Source: Hymenoscyphus infarciens | Taxonomy: Eukaryota; Ascomycota; Leotiomycetes; Helotiales; Helotiaceae | Direction: 5' to 3' | DNA length: 64,000 nt | NCBI GenBank assembly: GCA_001414345.1 | Contig: LLCB01000045.1 | Coordinates: 1-64,000 of the forward strand | Shown here: positions 34,533 through 46,304 of the stretch, piece by piece | How positions within the stretch are numbered: the stretch's first letter is position 1 | Layout: every line of letters begins with the position of its first letter | Made by a program: the position numbers and the translations under genes | The notes under the pieces: generated by a model | Told to the model about the DNA's origin: nothing | Seen by the model: the letters and a program-made list of their open reading frames with translations, nothing else | Database searches by the model: none

Positions 34533-36532
34533 ATGTCTCCTCCTCGCCGCCGTTCGTCTCGACTCAGAGGCACCCCTAAGGTAGGTGCCAAAGTAAACAG
34601 CAAAGTTTCATCCTGGTTCACCCACTAACAACACCACCGCAGCCGTTCCAGCATGCCGCCAGTAATCTCGGATCCCTCGATGAGCGCGAGGAGACTCCCG
34701 CAAGCAGTGTTCGATTCAATCTCGACTCGATGGTTTCCTCCCCCTTGGGTCCTCGAACTCCTGCAACCGACCGCCCCAAACCCTCTCTCGAAGACATGCA
34801 CCCAAGCAGAGCCCACCAAAGCACAACCAAGGAGCCGGATTCTGGTCTGCGACTCGGTTTTACCAACATTGAAAAGAGAGGAGGTGATCAGCCATCTGGT
34901 GTTGCACAACAATCCCCCACAAAGGCGGGAATATCCTCAACCTTTGATTTCAAATTTGCACGCCCTGGGGCCCAATTGGGTTCTGAGGCCCAGCGAATGA
35001 TGGATGAGTTGCGCGAGGAGGCACTCAAGATCAAGGCGAAGATGGCCGCAGACCGAGATCTAGAGAAGCGTCGGGAGGAAGAAGAGGGCCAAGTCACTGG
35101 TCGCAAGTTTGCAAAGCCAAAAGGCAAGGCCGGCCGATTCAGCGACGCACATATGGCAGAATTCAAGAAGATGGACTCAATTGCTGGGCACGCTTCCTCT
35201 TTCCGAGCACAACCAAGTTTCGCAAAGCCTACTGCGGGTAGCCTGAAGCGTACACAATCAAAGGCGAATTTGGATGATAAAGAGGAAAGCAAGACCTTAT
35301 CAACAGCACGCAAGCCATATACTTCGGATCGTCTTGAGAATACAGCTCCGGCCAAGCGCGCGCGTAAGGCTATCGCAGATGACACTTCCTCAGCTCGTCC
35401 GATCTCAAGAAGCGGGGTCCCAAAGCCATGCACGCCAAAGCATCCTCGCCCGGCAAACTTCCTCGCGGCCATCTCAACACCAACACAGGCATCTCTAGCT
35501 CGCTCGGCTACTGTCAAAACCCCCACCTCCCAAATTCCTACTCTCACGAGATCGCCCTCCAAGCCAAACCTCATGAGTGGTATTGCTCGTGCCTTGCCAA
35601 AGTCCGCAACAAGCAATAACGTCACCGCAATTCCGCAGTCTTCCTCTAAAGGTTCTGTACGAAGCCCTAGCAAGTTTGAACGTGTCAAATCCATCCTCAG
35701 ACATGTTAGCCCAGGCAAGAAGCAAGTCGCCCCGCAAACTTCCATGCCATCCTTGATCAGAAGCCCAAGCAAGCCCAGTCTCGCATCGGCATTTCCAAAG
35801 GCTCCCACTACCCCAATTCGCCCAAATACTGCAACCGGCACCAAGCACGTCAACTTCACATCTTCGACTGCCAATCAATCAGAAGCAGAAATCATGCAAA
35901 ACTCACCCTCTCCTATGAAATCCGGAATACCTCGCTCCGCCAAGGTTGCTCATTCTGGTACCTCGAAATTGGTACAGGACAGAGTTGCTTATCCTTCTTT
36001 TGCTACCAATCCCAATGTGGTCAAACGATCTCACGAGGTTGAATACCCTTCTCTCTCTGGCGTTCGCCCCCTTCCATTGAGCCGAGAAAGCGTCCCAGAG
36101 CGTCCTCCACCTTCTGTTCCTTCCGAGTTCACATTTCGCAGTGATCACACCATTAACTTTGGAGCATCCCCGGAAGGATTTGGAGCAACTTCTGGTCAAG
36201 CTAGCGTCCGTCAAGTTCGTCCAAGTGTAGCATCTTCTTCCATGCCAGGAAGCTTCCCCGGATCCAACAAGGAGAACACCCTGCCAATTCCTTCTGTGCC
36301 ACATGGAATGTCGAACAAGAAGCGACGACGTGCCGATTCTGATGACGAAATGGAAGAAGCTGCCGAACGCTCCCCAAAGAAGCAAAAGGCTGAAGCTGCT
36401 GAGGGTGCTATGCTCATGGCCCCTCGGCTCATGGCTACACCAAAGTCGAAATTGCCTGCAAGCCCGGCGAAGAAGGGTGTTTTGAGCTTGAGTCGCCTCA
36501 ATATGCTCGCCCGACCCAAGATGCGAAAGTAA
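34533..36532 (+). CDS. Hypothetical, long disordered basic protein
   Basis: No named family recognised. Exons are 34533-34580 and 34643-36532 (645 aa). The 62-bp intron has GTAGGT...CACTAAC...CGCAG ends, phase 0; the start M-S-P-P-R-R-R-S-S-R-L-R-G follows a C-rich leader. The protein is almost all low-complexity Ser/Pro/Lys. A predicted helical, charged segment (about residues 120-170, E-A-Q-R-M-M-D-E-L-R-E-E-A) comes first, then several R-S-P-S-K-P/F motifs and K-H-V-N-F-T-S-S-T. Near the C terminus is a bipartite basic signal K-K-R-R-R with D-S-D-D-E-M-E-E. T-P and S-P sites are abundant, suggesting cyclin-dependent kinase targets. A nuclear or cytoskeletal regulator is plausible but unproven. 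Confidence 0.75.
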
Positions 36533-37534
36533 TGATGTGAGGTGGAAGTTACGATACGATGCGATGTTTGATGATGCGTCTTTCTCAATATTTGGCACAG
36601 CAGTGGTTGATTTCGATTGCCCCAAGCAATTAGGTCAGTTTTTGATATTGTGCCTTGGAAACAGGAACGATCGATAATTGTGCCTTTGTATATGGGCCAT
36701 TGCATTGCTGTGTGCTACTTCTTTAAATTGTTAGGGTTCATGGCTAGTTGGCGTTGGGGTTTGGGTTGATTATGTGGCATATTTCACTGCAAAAAATTGA
36801 CCGACTTGGTTCTATGTGTTCATGCTTCAACTGAACGTTTACATATTGCCAATTGGGCCACTATTACTGAACCGATTTTCTTTTGTTTGATTTTACCTGT
36901 GGAAGAGCTTTTCTCTTGAGGGTGTTGTGGAGAGTAGCTCCTTCCTTATCGTGCTCCTTCCAAGCTTGTGTGCTGGGGGAGACATATTTACAAATAAACA
37001 AACTTTAAAAAACGCCGCCTCCATTCTGATATCTTGAGCCACCTACCTCATGGTGGACATTGAAAGCGGCATTGAATAAATAACTCTTTCTAGGGGAGTC
37101 GCAATTGTTAACCCGGATAGTTTCAGACAATTGAAGTGATTGTTCCAACTATCTAGGTTAATAATACCAAAATACTTGGGACAATTTCCTTGGATTACCC
37201 TAGCTTAGGAAGTTAGAACACCGAGAGCCTAGGTAGGCAGGTACGAACCGGGAGTAATTACTGCAACCTTTCATGACCATCGCGAGCCGACGTCACCGGG
37301 AAGTATCAACTCTCTACTGGTATTCCCAAGTCCAGTATCGCAGTTCACCATGACCTGAACTGGCATCGTTTTTATTTTCCTCTCTAGACATACTTACACT
37401 TATTATTACACCTCAAGATACTGGATCGACGAGGCATACACAGGCTTCATGCCTCCACATACCCTCTCGCCTTCCCTTTACCAACAACCTAACTCCTTCA
37501 GATTGCAATACCACTCCCTCGTCGCTTTTGCACC
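36533..37534. other. Intergenic region containing one copy of a dispersed repeat
   Basis: No gene is seen. 37051-37300 is similar to 48739-48957 (see the repeat entries). The C-rich, pyrimidine-tract leader of the LIM gene begins around 37440. Confidence 0.45.
37051..37300 (+). repeat. Dispersed repeat, copy A
   Basis: It shares with 48739-48957 a 24-base block (tggtggacattg... at 37051-37074, four mismatches), a second block ending ctaggtaggca (about 37215-37240) and a third around 37265-37300 (atgaccatcgcgag versus ataatcatggcgag). Spacing is similar, so the two are diverged copies of one unit of at least 220 bp. No terminal repeats were identified. Confidence 0.5.
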
Positions 37535-39608
37535 ATGTCCTTTCCTCCCTTTCCGCCTGGCCTGTCAACATACCAGCCACAACAAGAAGAACAAAGTGAT
37601 CAAGTCGTTTCGTCTCAAGAACCATCCTTCATCTGTACCATATGCTGGCAAACCCAACCTTGCGGCTCGAAACCAAAGCTTCTTGGCACCTCGGCGAGAA
37701 TTGTTTGTAAGGATTGCTGGCGAGCGGTTCTGGATTTGAGTATTTGTTGGGTTTGTGGGGAGTGTATTGTCAGGGGTGATGAGGTTGTTAGTTTGGGGTG
37801 GTGTTTTTGGCATAGGTCTTGTTTTGGGTGTTTGATCTGTGGGCGTTCTATTCCTCTCCCTATATCTAGTATTGAAAACGGAGAGGGTGAAGGCGAGGGT
37901 GATGGGAATGGCAGGCACGAAGAAGAAAGGGGGGGTTGGAGAGGATGCTGGGGAGTATGGGGGTACGAGGGGGAGAGGAGACAGAGATGGGTTGGGGTTG
38001 AGTTGAGTAGTATTCCGCTTTGTGGGGCTTGCGTTGTGGAGACTGAGGGGGAGAGTAGTAGGGAGGTGTTGAGGAGGGGGTTGGATACTGTGTCTAGATT
38101 TGATGGGGGCTTGAGTCGCGAGAGGTTGGAGATGTTTAGTGGGGATGGCGGGAAGTTGAAGGTTGCTGCAAGAAGGAAGTTGCAGAGTTCTAGGAGACCG
38201 AGGGCGAGGAGTTGTGAGATGGGATTGAAGACTCCTAGGGAATCGGTTTGTCTTCTCCTTGGTATTCATTGCATGGGGCTAATTGTTGTAGTGTACTTGC
38301 CCGGTAGTCGAAGAGGATCGCCTTCCTTTGCTTAAGAATGCTGCTGCTATGGGAATCAGCAACGAGTATGAAAGTCCAGAGCCCGAAACCCACTACCATA
38401 GTGATTCAGAAGCAGCAGATCTTGGTCAGATTGAAACTAGACCAGAGGTCTATGTTTCGGTCTTTGATCCTATCAATGAGCTTCCCTTCATACCTTCGCC
38501 CACCAAACCACTCCCTAAATGGATGAACCTATTTCCAGACGACATTCACAGAGATGAGAAGAGGAGGAAGACTGAACCACGATATGACGGCTCCAACTTG
38601 GTTCGGGAAACCACTTGGTTGGGAGCAGGTGCTCATTTTATATCTGGGGATGGGTCTCATAATTCATTTGACGACTCTGAAACGGCAACAAGGAAGAATT
38701 CCGAATTCCCAGTATCTCCAGAACATCTTGTGCCGGGCGATGATCATCCATCAGACTCTGCAACGCCCACAAGAAAAGGTTCCGACCTCCCAATAACTCC
38801 CCCCGTGACTCCATTTCGAACAGTGTCCACAAAAGAGATCGACCAAGGAGAGAGGAAAGGAAGTACTGAAGGACCGGTTCGCAATCGCAAGAGAAAAAGT
38901 TCTTCGATTTCCTTCCACCCAAAGATCATTAGGGATTGCATCCTCGTAGAACCTGACGAGAAAGTTCACAGACATTCCAAGATTGTAGAATATGCTGCCT
39001 CTCCAGGTATATCAACAGCTTTGCCGCCCGGAGAGAGAACACCATATCCGAGCATTGAAGAAACCGAGGCAAGGATGCCTTCGGATTATTTTGCAAGAGG
39101 TGTCATCGCCCCTTCATCACCAGCAGAGTGCTCTGATGATGCAGCTCGAACACGACGTTCCGCCGCGCCCTCTCCAGAACCCGCCTCAGAATTGGTAAGA
39201 AAATGGTCGATAACGCCCACTTCTGACGAATCCTCTCCGGGTGTCGTCAGTCCCGTTCCAATACCTAAGATTCAAGTTCCTGTTCTCTCGAAATCGATGG
39301 ATTACCTCGGTACCTACGAACCTGGTTCGCCTGACCCGAAAATTGAAAGAAATATGAAGAGTCCGGCTGAAGACGTTCGGAAGAATATCAAGGAGGAGAA
39401 GACGAGATTGCTGGATAAGGAGTGTTGGGAGGAAAGAGTGAGGGCGAGGGAGCAGATCCGGAGGGGGGTGAGTTGTGAGGGTTTAGAGGGAAAGGTGAGG
39501 AGGGGGATCGATAGGGAGGCGTTACATAGGGAGTTGAGGGCTTTGTTTCAGGGGAAAGGGGAGGTTGGAAGGAGGGGGATTATGAGAGAGGAGTGGAATG
39601 AGTTGTGA
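37535..39608 (+). CDS. LIM-domain protein with long disordered tail
   Basis: Zinc-binding LIM proteins act as adaptors, often in polarity and cell-wall signalling. Exons are 37535-38245 and 38292-39608 (675 aa). The 46-bp intron has GTTTGT...GCTAAT...GTAG ends, phase 0; joining it gives C-T-C-P-V-V-E-E-D. A C-x2-C pair (I-C-T-I-C-W) and C-x2-C (C-K-D-C) come first, then a LIM core C-W-V-C-(18)-H-R-S-C-F-G-C-L-I-C around residues 70-105. The closing pair C-G-A-C follows only after an insertion of about 60 Gly/Glu/Trp-rich residues, which is unusual. The rest (residues 240-675) is disordered, Ser/Pro-rich, ending in a basic, charged helix. No catalytic domain. Confidence 0.75.
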
Positions 39609-39969
39609 TTCTTGAGCTGGAAGCTATCAGGTTGAGTCTTTGATTCCTTGAAATGTTCGAAGGGGAAATTGTTGCTTGAAAGCTGCTCCAGTGCAGGATT
39701 GGAGAACTGGAAAATTGTCTGTGGATGAGAAGAATGGAGAGGAACTTCTATACACCTAAATTGAACGATCGATCGAGAAATATTGGGTTTCTGGGAGTAC
39801 ATATGAGATTAGTGTGATTTGACTGTCTTGTTGAATACACTACACAGGAGAAACGCCACGATGTGGCTTGAATGCGAGGCTACAGCATCCCGATAAACAG
39901 CCGGCGCAACTACAGCCTCCTCTCTCTCTTTCAACAACACTCTCTACAAACAACAAATCAATCGCAATC
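39609..39969. other. Intergenic region
   Basis: 3' end of the LIM gene and promoter plus CT-rich leader of MED10; nothing else visible. Confidence 0.45.
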
Positions 39970-40533
39970 ATGGCTCCTGTCGGAGGATCAGATCACGATG
40001 TTGTTGAAAGTAAGATTTCAGTGCCACCTCCTAGAAAGAATAGCCCAGCTAATTATCACAAAGAACAACTCAAGGAAGTCATCCAAGACCTCTTCCAAGT
40101 CATGGTTCAAATCTCAACCTACGACACAGCAGGTAAATCCACAAAGGAAGTTCTAGAGCAGCAGATGTACCCTCCCCTATCCCTTGGACTTCCCCCCTGT
40201 CCCCATCTTCAATTCCGTTCTAACATATCCAGGAACGACCTCTCCTCCTCCCTCCAAAAAGTCCACGCCTCAACCTCCACACACCCACTCCCTCACATCC
40301 CACCAGAGCTCATCAATTACGTCGATACCGGACGCAATCCTGATATCTATACGAGAGAGTTTGTGGAGCTTACGCGGAGAGGGAATCAGTTGATGAAAGG
40401 GAAGGAGGAGGCCTTCGCGGGGTTCCGGGATGTGCTGGCGCAGGAGATGGTTAAGGGAATGCCGGAGGTCAAGGGAGATGTTAAGAGGGTTCTGGAAGAG
40501 ACGGGGGGACGGGGTAGTATGTTTGATGGTTGA
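39970..40533 (+). CDS. MED10: Mediator complex subunit 10 (Nut2)
   Basis: Subunit of the Mediator middle module that links gene-specific activators to RNA polymerase II. Exons are 39970-40166 and 40233-40533 (165 aa). The 66-bp intron has GTACCC...TAACATATCCAG ends, phase 2, joining to E-Q-Q-M-N-D-L-S-S-S-L. The Med10 core is clear: L-K-E-V-I-Q-D-L-F-Q-V-M-V-Q-I-S-T-Y-D, then I-P-P-E-L-I-N-Y-V-D-T-G-R-N-P-D-I-Y-T-R-E-F, the family's most conserved block, then R-G-N-Q-L-M-K-G-K. Length matches fungal Med10. The start at 39970 follows a C/T-rich leader; the frame is open upstream but without support. The intron is a multiple of three and has no stop, so a retained form would insert 22 residues. 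Confidence 0.93.
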   Translation: MAPVGGSDHDVVESKISVPPPRKNSPANYHKEQLKEVIQDLFQVMVQISTYDTAGKSTKEVLEQQMYPPLSLGLPPCPHLQFRSNISRNDLSSSLQKVHASTSTHPLPHIPPELINYVDTGRNPDIYTREFVELTRRGNQLMKGKEEAFAGFRDVLAQEMVKGMPEVKGDVKRVLEETGGRGSMFDG

Positions 40534-42547
40534 GTGGGGTGGTTTATAATATGGTGGAGTTTTGAGGTTTAATGAACATGGGAAGGCGCTTTGGGTGTTT
40601 GGTATGGGATAAAAGGCGTTTGAGCATATGGGATCTGCTTTGGCCTGCTTAGTATTGCATGGGATGGATTTAAAAAAGATATCTAACAAGAGAAGTTTTA
40701 CAAGAAGTTTGGAGCTAGGGGTGGTGTTGTCATATGTGATATTTCTGCATTGGACACTGGAACGATGATTGAGTAGGGAGTTGAAATGGTAATTCGATCT
40801 ACTCTTGTTCAGTCTCCATTTACTCACACAGCGATATGTTATGCTCGAGGAACACTTAAGCCTGCCAGGGGACTGTGTCTCCCCTCGATACTTGCCATTA
40901 TTGAGTGGTTTTGGTTTTCTGATGGGTTGCTGGATAGAATTAATTCATTTCTCTCAGTACCTCCAAAAATCACCATCAGGTATGTCTTCCCATCGGGTTG
41001 GCATTGTTGTGCGAGCAAAGTCAGAAAAAGAAAAGTCACTGGCGAGGTTCAGGTATCAGTCCTAAATGCTACCCAAGTACGACATCACTTTGGAATGTAT
41101 GGCATGGGAACAAAAGCGTCTGAATCACAAATTGTAAGTTCTGTTTCTTCTGGGTTGACTCGCAAAGCAAATACCATTCTCTTAAGGGCTTTGATATAAT
41201 ATACGTGGAGTAATGCCTCAATTTCTCATGGCTTCTAGGTACCTGTACCTCATCACTTTCAACCCAAAAACATTTCAAAGTGAATTGCAATGCCATTGCT
41301 GGTCGCAGTGCTCCAGCAAGTGAAAAGCTCACTTGATAGGTCGCCGCAGCTTTAGTGACCTTGCGGCAAAATATCCACGGCAACGAGTGCCCCACTTCAA
41401 CCCCCCCCCCCACCCCACACCACAATCCTTTATTTGATCTCAAATAAGATCTTTCCTCCCAACCAAATCCTGCGCCTCTATAATTAGCTGATTGTGTGTA
41501 GGTCCTCTAGCTTCGCGGCTAAAGGAAGAAGTTCTGGTGGCGAGGAACGGATAGGAGTGTGCCCAGGCTCCGAAGACCCATAGTGCTACGGCACGTTGCT
41601 ACATCGATCAAAAACCATTTTTTTTGTTATTTTTTCGTATCTTTTGGCTTTTACTTGGTGGTGGTTTTGGTGGTTTGACGATTTTGATATCTGTTGACCT
41701 CTAGATGTCTTTTGTTAAGCGAGCACCTGTGAGGGCGAAAAGCGGCACTGGATTCTTAAGCTTAATGTCAGTACACAGCCCATGCGCCCAAGTTTCTAAT
41801 ATTGACAGTCATCTACTTGTTGTATTGAGGATAAGCATTGATTTCATACGCTAAAGATGGACATATCTGGCATAATATTTCACGTGGCATATTCACAGAA
41901 TGCAACCACACATGTGTTCTAGCCCTGGCGATCTAATGAGGTAGTTCATCACTCAGCTTCTAAAGGAACGAGAGCAGCAGTCGATCTCTAAAAGAACAAT
42001 TGGCTTGGCAAATAAATATTTGCCAAGACATTTATTTGTTCTAAATGGAGCAGATCTACACAATTTAATTTTGCCGAGGCTTGGAATCAGCCCCATGGGG
42101 CAAAATAAAGGGGAAATGATGAGCGTCACGAACACATGACATCCAATTCCTCAACACCCTGACTGGAAACTCACGATAATTAGAGCAAGCTTAGATAGCC
42201 TGGCACACCACACAATTGCACAAACGCAAGTACAGTATTAAGTCTCCGATTGATGGAAATTAATACATCAAAGCCGCATTGTACATGAAGTGAGCACCCG
42301 AATCCGTTTCACAACAGAAAAGGCGTCCCGATTGAGTTAAGCGAACCAATTGTTTCGCGGTCTGAACGATAAAACCCCCTAAAACCTTCGACACCCTCAC
42401 GAATATATCCAACGTCCACCTTTGTTGTTTGTAACGGCCCCTTCATCTAAGGGGGTGCGCCGAGGCTATACTTTGTGACTTTGACACCTCGATACTTCCC
42501 TCACTCTACTCTGAATCAGCCCACCGTCCTGTGAAAACAGTTCGAAG
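40534..42547. other. Long intergenic region (2.0 kb) with a palindrome
   Basis: Promoter side of the P450 gene. It has a 12-C run with flanking CA-rich sequence at about 41400-41420 and the inverted repeat at 41993-42042 (separate entry). Small frames at 40786-41199 have no recognisable composition. Confidence 0.45.
41993..42042. repeat. Perfect 11-bp-arm palindrome inside a larger inverted repeat
   Basis: 42004-42027 reads CTTGGCAAATA, two bases AA, then TATTTGCCAAG, a perfect palindrome with 11-bp arms. Outer arms AGAACAA (41993-41999) and TTGTTCT (42036-42042) pair around it. It lies about 510 bp upstream of the P450 start codon and could be a hairpin or a dimeric protein-binding site. 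Confidence 0.7.
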
Positions 42548-44605
42548 ATGCTCGCGCTCTCGAATTGCTCTGGTGGCTTTCTCGGCCTTGTCGTGCTTTT
42601 GGCGGGCTTGGGAATCTTCTACGCCTTTTCGCTTGTTGTCTATCGTCTCTATCTGTCGCCAATCGCTCGTTTTCCTGGAAGCAAGATTGCAGCAGCTACG
42701 CTCTGGACCGAGTTCTACTACGATGCTATCAAGCCAGGACAATTTCAATTCAAGATTCGGGAGTGGCACAAGAAATATGGTAAGTCACGCGCGGGGCATT
42801 GTGCAAGAAAAAGATGCTAATAGTAGTTAGGTCCGATTGTTAGAATCAATCCACATGAGTGAGTCGATCTTCACTTTTGCTCTCGTTCAGTCGTAGCCGT
42901 CTCTTGGGTCGAGGTCATGCTGCCTCTACCTCGGAAGGCTTGTATTGTTTCTTGAAGATGCCTCTTACCGTCACCTGTATTCAGCAAGAAGCAAAAGCAA
43001 CGACGGTCGTGACTTGGTTAACAATTGCTAACTACGAGCTCGTAGGTTACACGTTGATGATCCCACGGGAGATTTCTACGGAGTCGTCTTTTCCAATTCT
43101 GGCATACGTGACAAACACCCGTTCTACACAGCTCAATTTGGTACCGGGAACACTGGATTTGGAACCGTCAAACACGAGCAACACCGAATTCGTCGTCGCG
43201 CATTGAACCCCTTCTTTCAATATGGCAACATCCTCCGTTTCGAGCCTATCATCCGACAAAAGCTCAACAAACTCTGCCAAAGAATCGATGAGTATAGAGC
43301 GTCTGGTCTCGGAGCTATGCACATGCGAATTGTCTACATGAGTTACGCCACGGATGTCATCACGTCTTTTGCTTTCAATTATAGCTGGGACCATCTTGAT
43401 AGTTCTGATTTCAATCCTTGGTGGTGGCAAACGACTCAAAGTACTGCTGCGATGACGAAATGGACCAAACAGTTTCCTTGGCTTTTGCCGGTGCTTCAAA
43501 GTTTACCTGATGCTTTCGTTGGTGCCTTGAATCCGTCTCTGGGATTGGTTCTCAAGATGCAAAAGGCAATTACCCCACCCTTTTCAAGAAATTGCTCTAC
43601 TAATTAAATCATAGAAGCTTAGAACCATAGCCGAAGAGATTGTCGCAGGTAACGACGAAAAGTACAATACTCCACCTACGATTTTTCACGATTTGCTGAA
43701 GAGTGATTTACCAGCTGAGGATAAGGCGATCAAGTATTTGTGGCAAGAGGGTCAAAATGTCATCGGTGCTGGTGCAGATACTGTCGCTCTCACTTTGTCG
43801 ACTACGACTTATTATCTTTTGGCAAATCCAGCTAAGGCCGACAAACTAAGACAGGAGTTGAAGGCTGTGCAGGAAGGTAAAGTTAAGCCATTAGGTCTGG
43901 TTGAGTTGCAACAACTTCCTTACTTGGTAAGTAACTACTCAGTCTTGGGTTACAATAGCTTTAGCTAACTTCAATTGATAGACCGGTGTCATCAATGAGG
44001 GTCTCCGGTAAGAAGCAACCTTCCAATGCAGACAATGCAAGATGCTGACAATCCACAAGATTATCCTATGGAACCTCATGTCGACTCACACGAACAGCCC
44101 CAAACGAAGCCTTGAAATTCCAAGAATGGTCAATCCCAGCAGGAGTAAGTACCAAATTACTCTTCCTGTATGATTCCTCGCTAATCATACTTGCAGACTC
44201 CAATCTCCATGTCCTCTCTGATGCAACACCACAACGAAAACATATTCCCGGACTCCCACTCCTTCCTGCCAGAACGCTGGACCGACCGTGAAGATGGTGG
44301 AAAAGGACTCGAGAAGTACATGGTCTCCTTCTCCAAGGGGTCAAGGCAATGTATTGGTATGGGGTACGTACAAATTCCTACTTTCTCTCTCCGCAAAACT
44401 TCCCCCACTCGCCTCCTAATTTCTTTCTTTTAGTTTCGCAAAAGCAGAGCTTTATCTCACGATCGCAACGATTTTCTCTCGCTATGACAACATGGAACTC
44501 TTCGACACTGATTTCGAGAGAGATATCAAGATGGTTTCTGATATGTTCTTTCCACAACCTAGTAAGGAGAGTCGTGGCATGCGAGTTTTGTTCAAAGAAG
44601 AATAG
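42548..44605 (+). CDS. Cytochrome P450 monooxygenase
   Basis: ER-anchored, haem-thiolate monooxygenase; substrate unknown. Eight exons: 42548-42779, 42831-42858, 43046-43565, 43615-43926, 43982-44007, 44060-44144, 44197-44363 and 44434-44605, giving 513 aa. An N-terminal membrane anchor occupies about residues 10-32, followed by L-S-P-I-A-R-F-P-G. The I-helix is [10 protein letters not shown] (311-320), E-x-x-R is E-G-L-R (370-373), P-E-R-W is 427-430, and the haem loop is [10 protein letters not shown] (447-456) with Cys454 as ligand. Intron 3 (43566-43614, 49 bp) uses a GC donor (AAAAG/GCAATT) with a TACTAATT branch region and CATAG acceptor. It resembles trichodiene oxygenase-type fungal P450s, but no biosynthetic partner gene is adjacent. 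Confidence 0.9.
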
Positions 44606-46304
44606 ACTAAAATTAGACTTTCGGTCTTAAATGCTTCTCGTTGGGATTCGAAAGGGGGTAATGATGGAGGGGTATCTGCTGTTGGTTGTTTCGAACTGTA
44701 CCTAGGTAGCTGGTGGAATGGCGTTTACTGACTTTTGCCGATGCAAGTTGCTATGATACCATAATGTGTATTTAAGTTTGCAATTTCTGCTTTTGCAATT
44801 AATCTGCTCAAATTGATAATTGCTTCAGAGGGTTTTCTCCTCAAACAGAAACAGTTTCTTTGACAACCTCAATTGTTTCTAAGTTTGAGTTCAATGCTCT
44901 AATTGTCAACACCTGTAATTCCCACTTGGCGGTAATTAAATAGTGAAGCAGTAATGAGTAATTGCAACAGTACTGAGGGGACATAAAGCTACTCTCCGAT
45001 ATAACCGGCGTCTACCTTACTCGTTTGGGCAAGAGTATGAAAATTCGCACCACCAGATGGTGTAGCTATACACGGCAGTTATGCCTTGTTATTTTCACAT
45101 TGTACGAACGATTTGGAAGAATCACGAAGGCGAAAGACAACTTATTCGACGCTATCTCGTATAATATTTGATATTGTGCGAGGTGTTTTGGAACAATCTG
45201 TGATTCTCCGGGATAAACAGTACACCGTTTTCAATGAGCGCCGCGAATCACTACATACGCAGGAGGTACAAACCGACCTCAACTGCATGACTAACATGTT
45301 CCGTCGAGTTACACGTAACCTTTTTTGCCACAACTTGTTGGCGTGTAAGCTCTCAAACCGTAGCTTAGTCGCAATATTTTGGGCCACCACCTTCTTTGTC
45401 GAGTAAGCCAAAGCTTACTCACATCCGAAAGCCAGACACATGAAAGTTGAAGTACCAAGACCCACTTCTGCTTAGTTTCACTCATTAAAACAAGTGGTCG
45501 ATCATCTTTCCATACCCGAAAGGCCACATGAGTCCGACTTTTTTTTTTTTTTTTTTTCAAAAAGGTTCTTGAACCCCAACTCAAAGTATACAACACAACG
45601 AGACTCAGAAAAAATAGAAGCACCGCATCTCAAAGATCCCAAATCCTTCTCAAATGCGATTCAACTACTCGAGGAGAGTTAGAAGAATCTCGTAGTATCT
45701 CATATAAGTACTAGTAATAGTATACTCCGGTTAAAACTTCAAAACGGTTACTTGAAGGGGAGTGAGTATAATTGGGCACTTTTTGCGGACATAAATCTAT
45801 TTTTAAAATCCTACATTTTGAGTGCACGTTTTGGGGGGGGGGTTCAATTCAAACCTGTGAGGAATAGGTTTGATAAGGTGTAAGAGATGTTCTTCTTCTA
45901 GTTCTATTCTTGTAGCTCTATTCTCGTAGTTCTATTCTTGTAGTTCTTACCTACTATCCTAACCTTTACGCTTAACGAAGATGTTTTGGCTCCTGAGCTG
46001 TGGTACTGAAGTAGCAGCGAGAATACTTGACACGTAAAGTTTAAGAGAATACTTGACGCGTAAAATTTAAAAGAAAATAAATTCCAGCTCTTTCCCTCTT
46101 TGCTGTTCTTCTCTTATAGGAAGACCCCCAAGTGAAGCCAAAAGAAGTTGAAGCCACAAACTGAACGAGAGGCCGAGAATTTCCTCAGTCAAAGTGTTAT
46201 CAAAATCAATTCTCATAAATTCACTAATAGGTATAATTAAACATGACCCCATAACACATAATCTCAAACATCCTCGGCCTTTGACAAGCCCCACCATCAC
46301 CCCA
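44606..46304. other. Intergenic region (1.7 kb)
   Basis: No gene is supported. An 18-T run is at about 45540-45557, a G run at 45832-45841, and the triplicated gttctattcttgtag-type repeats at about 45900-45940. 45690-45960 is AT-rich but not clearly RIPed. The 106-codon frame at 45086 has no recognisable features. Confidence 0.45.

Noticed and set aside
34888..35874. 328-codon minus-strand frame opposite the 645-aa protein gene
   Set aside because: It is the antisense shadow of the Ser/Pro/Lys-rich coding exon; the plus frame has a proper start exon and intron.
37565..38269. 234-codon minus-strand frame opposite the LIM gene
   Set aside because: Antisense shadow of the Gly/Glu-rich exon; the plus strand has the zinc-ligand pattern.
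45086..45406. 106-codon plus-strand frame between the P450 and the invertase
   Set aside because: No recognisable motif and an equally long frame on the opposite strand; likely chance.
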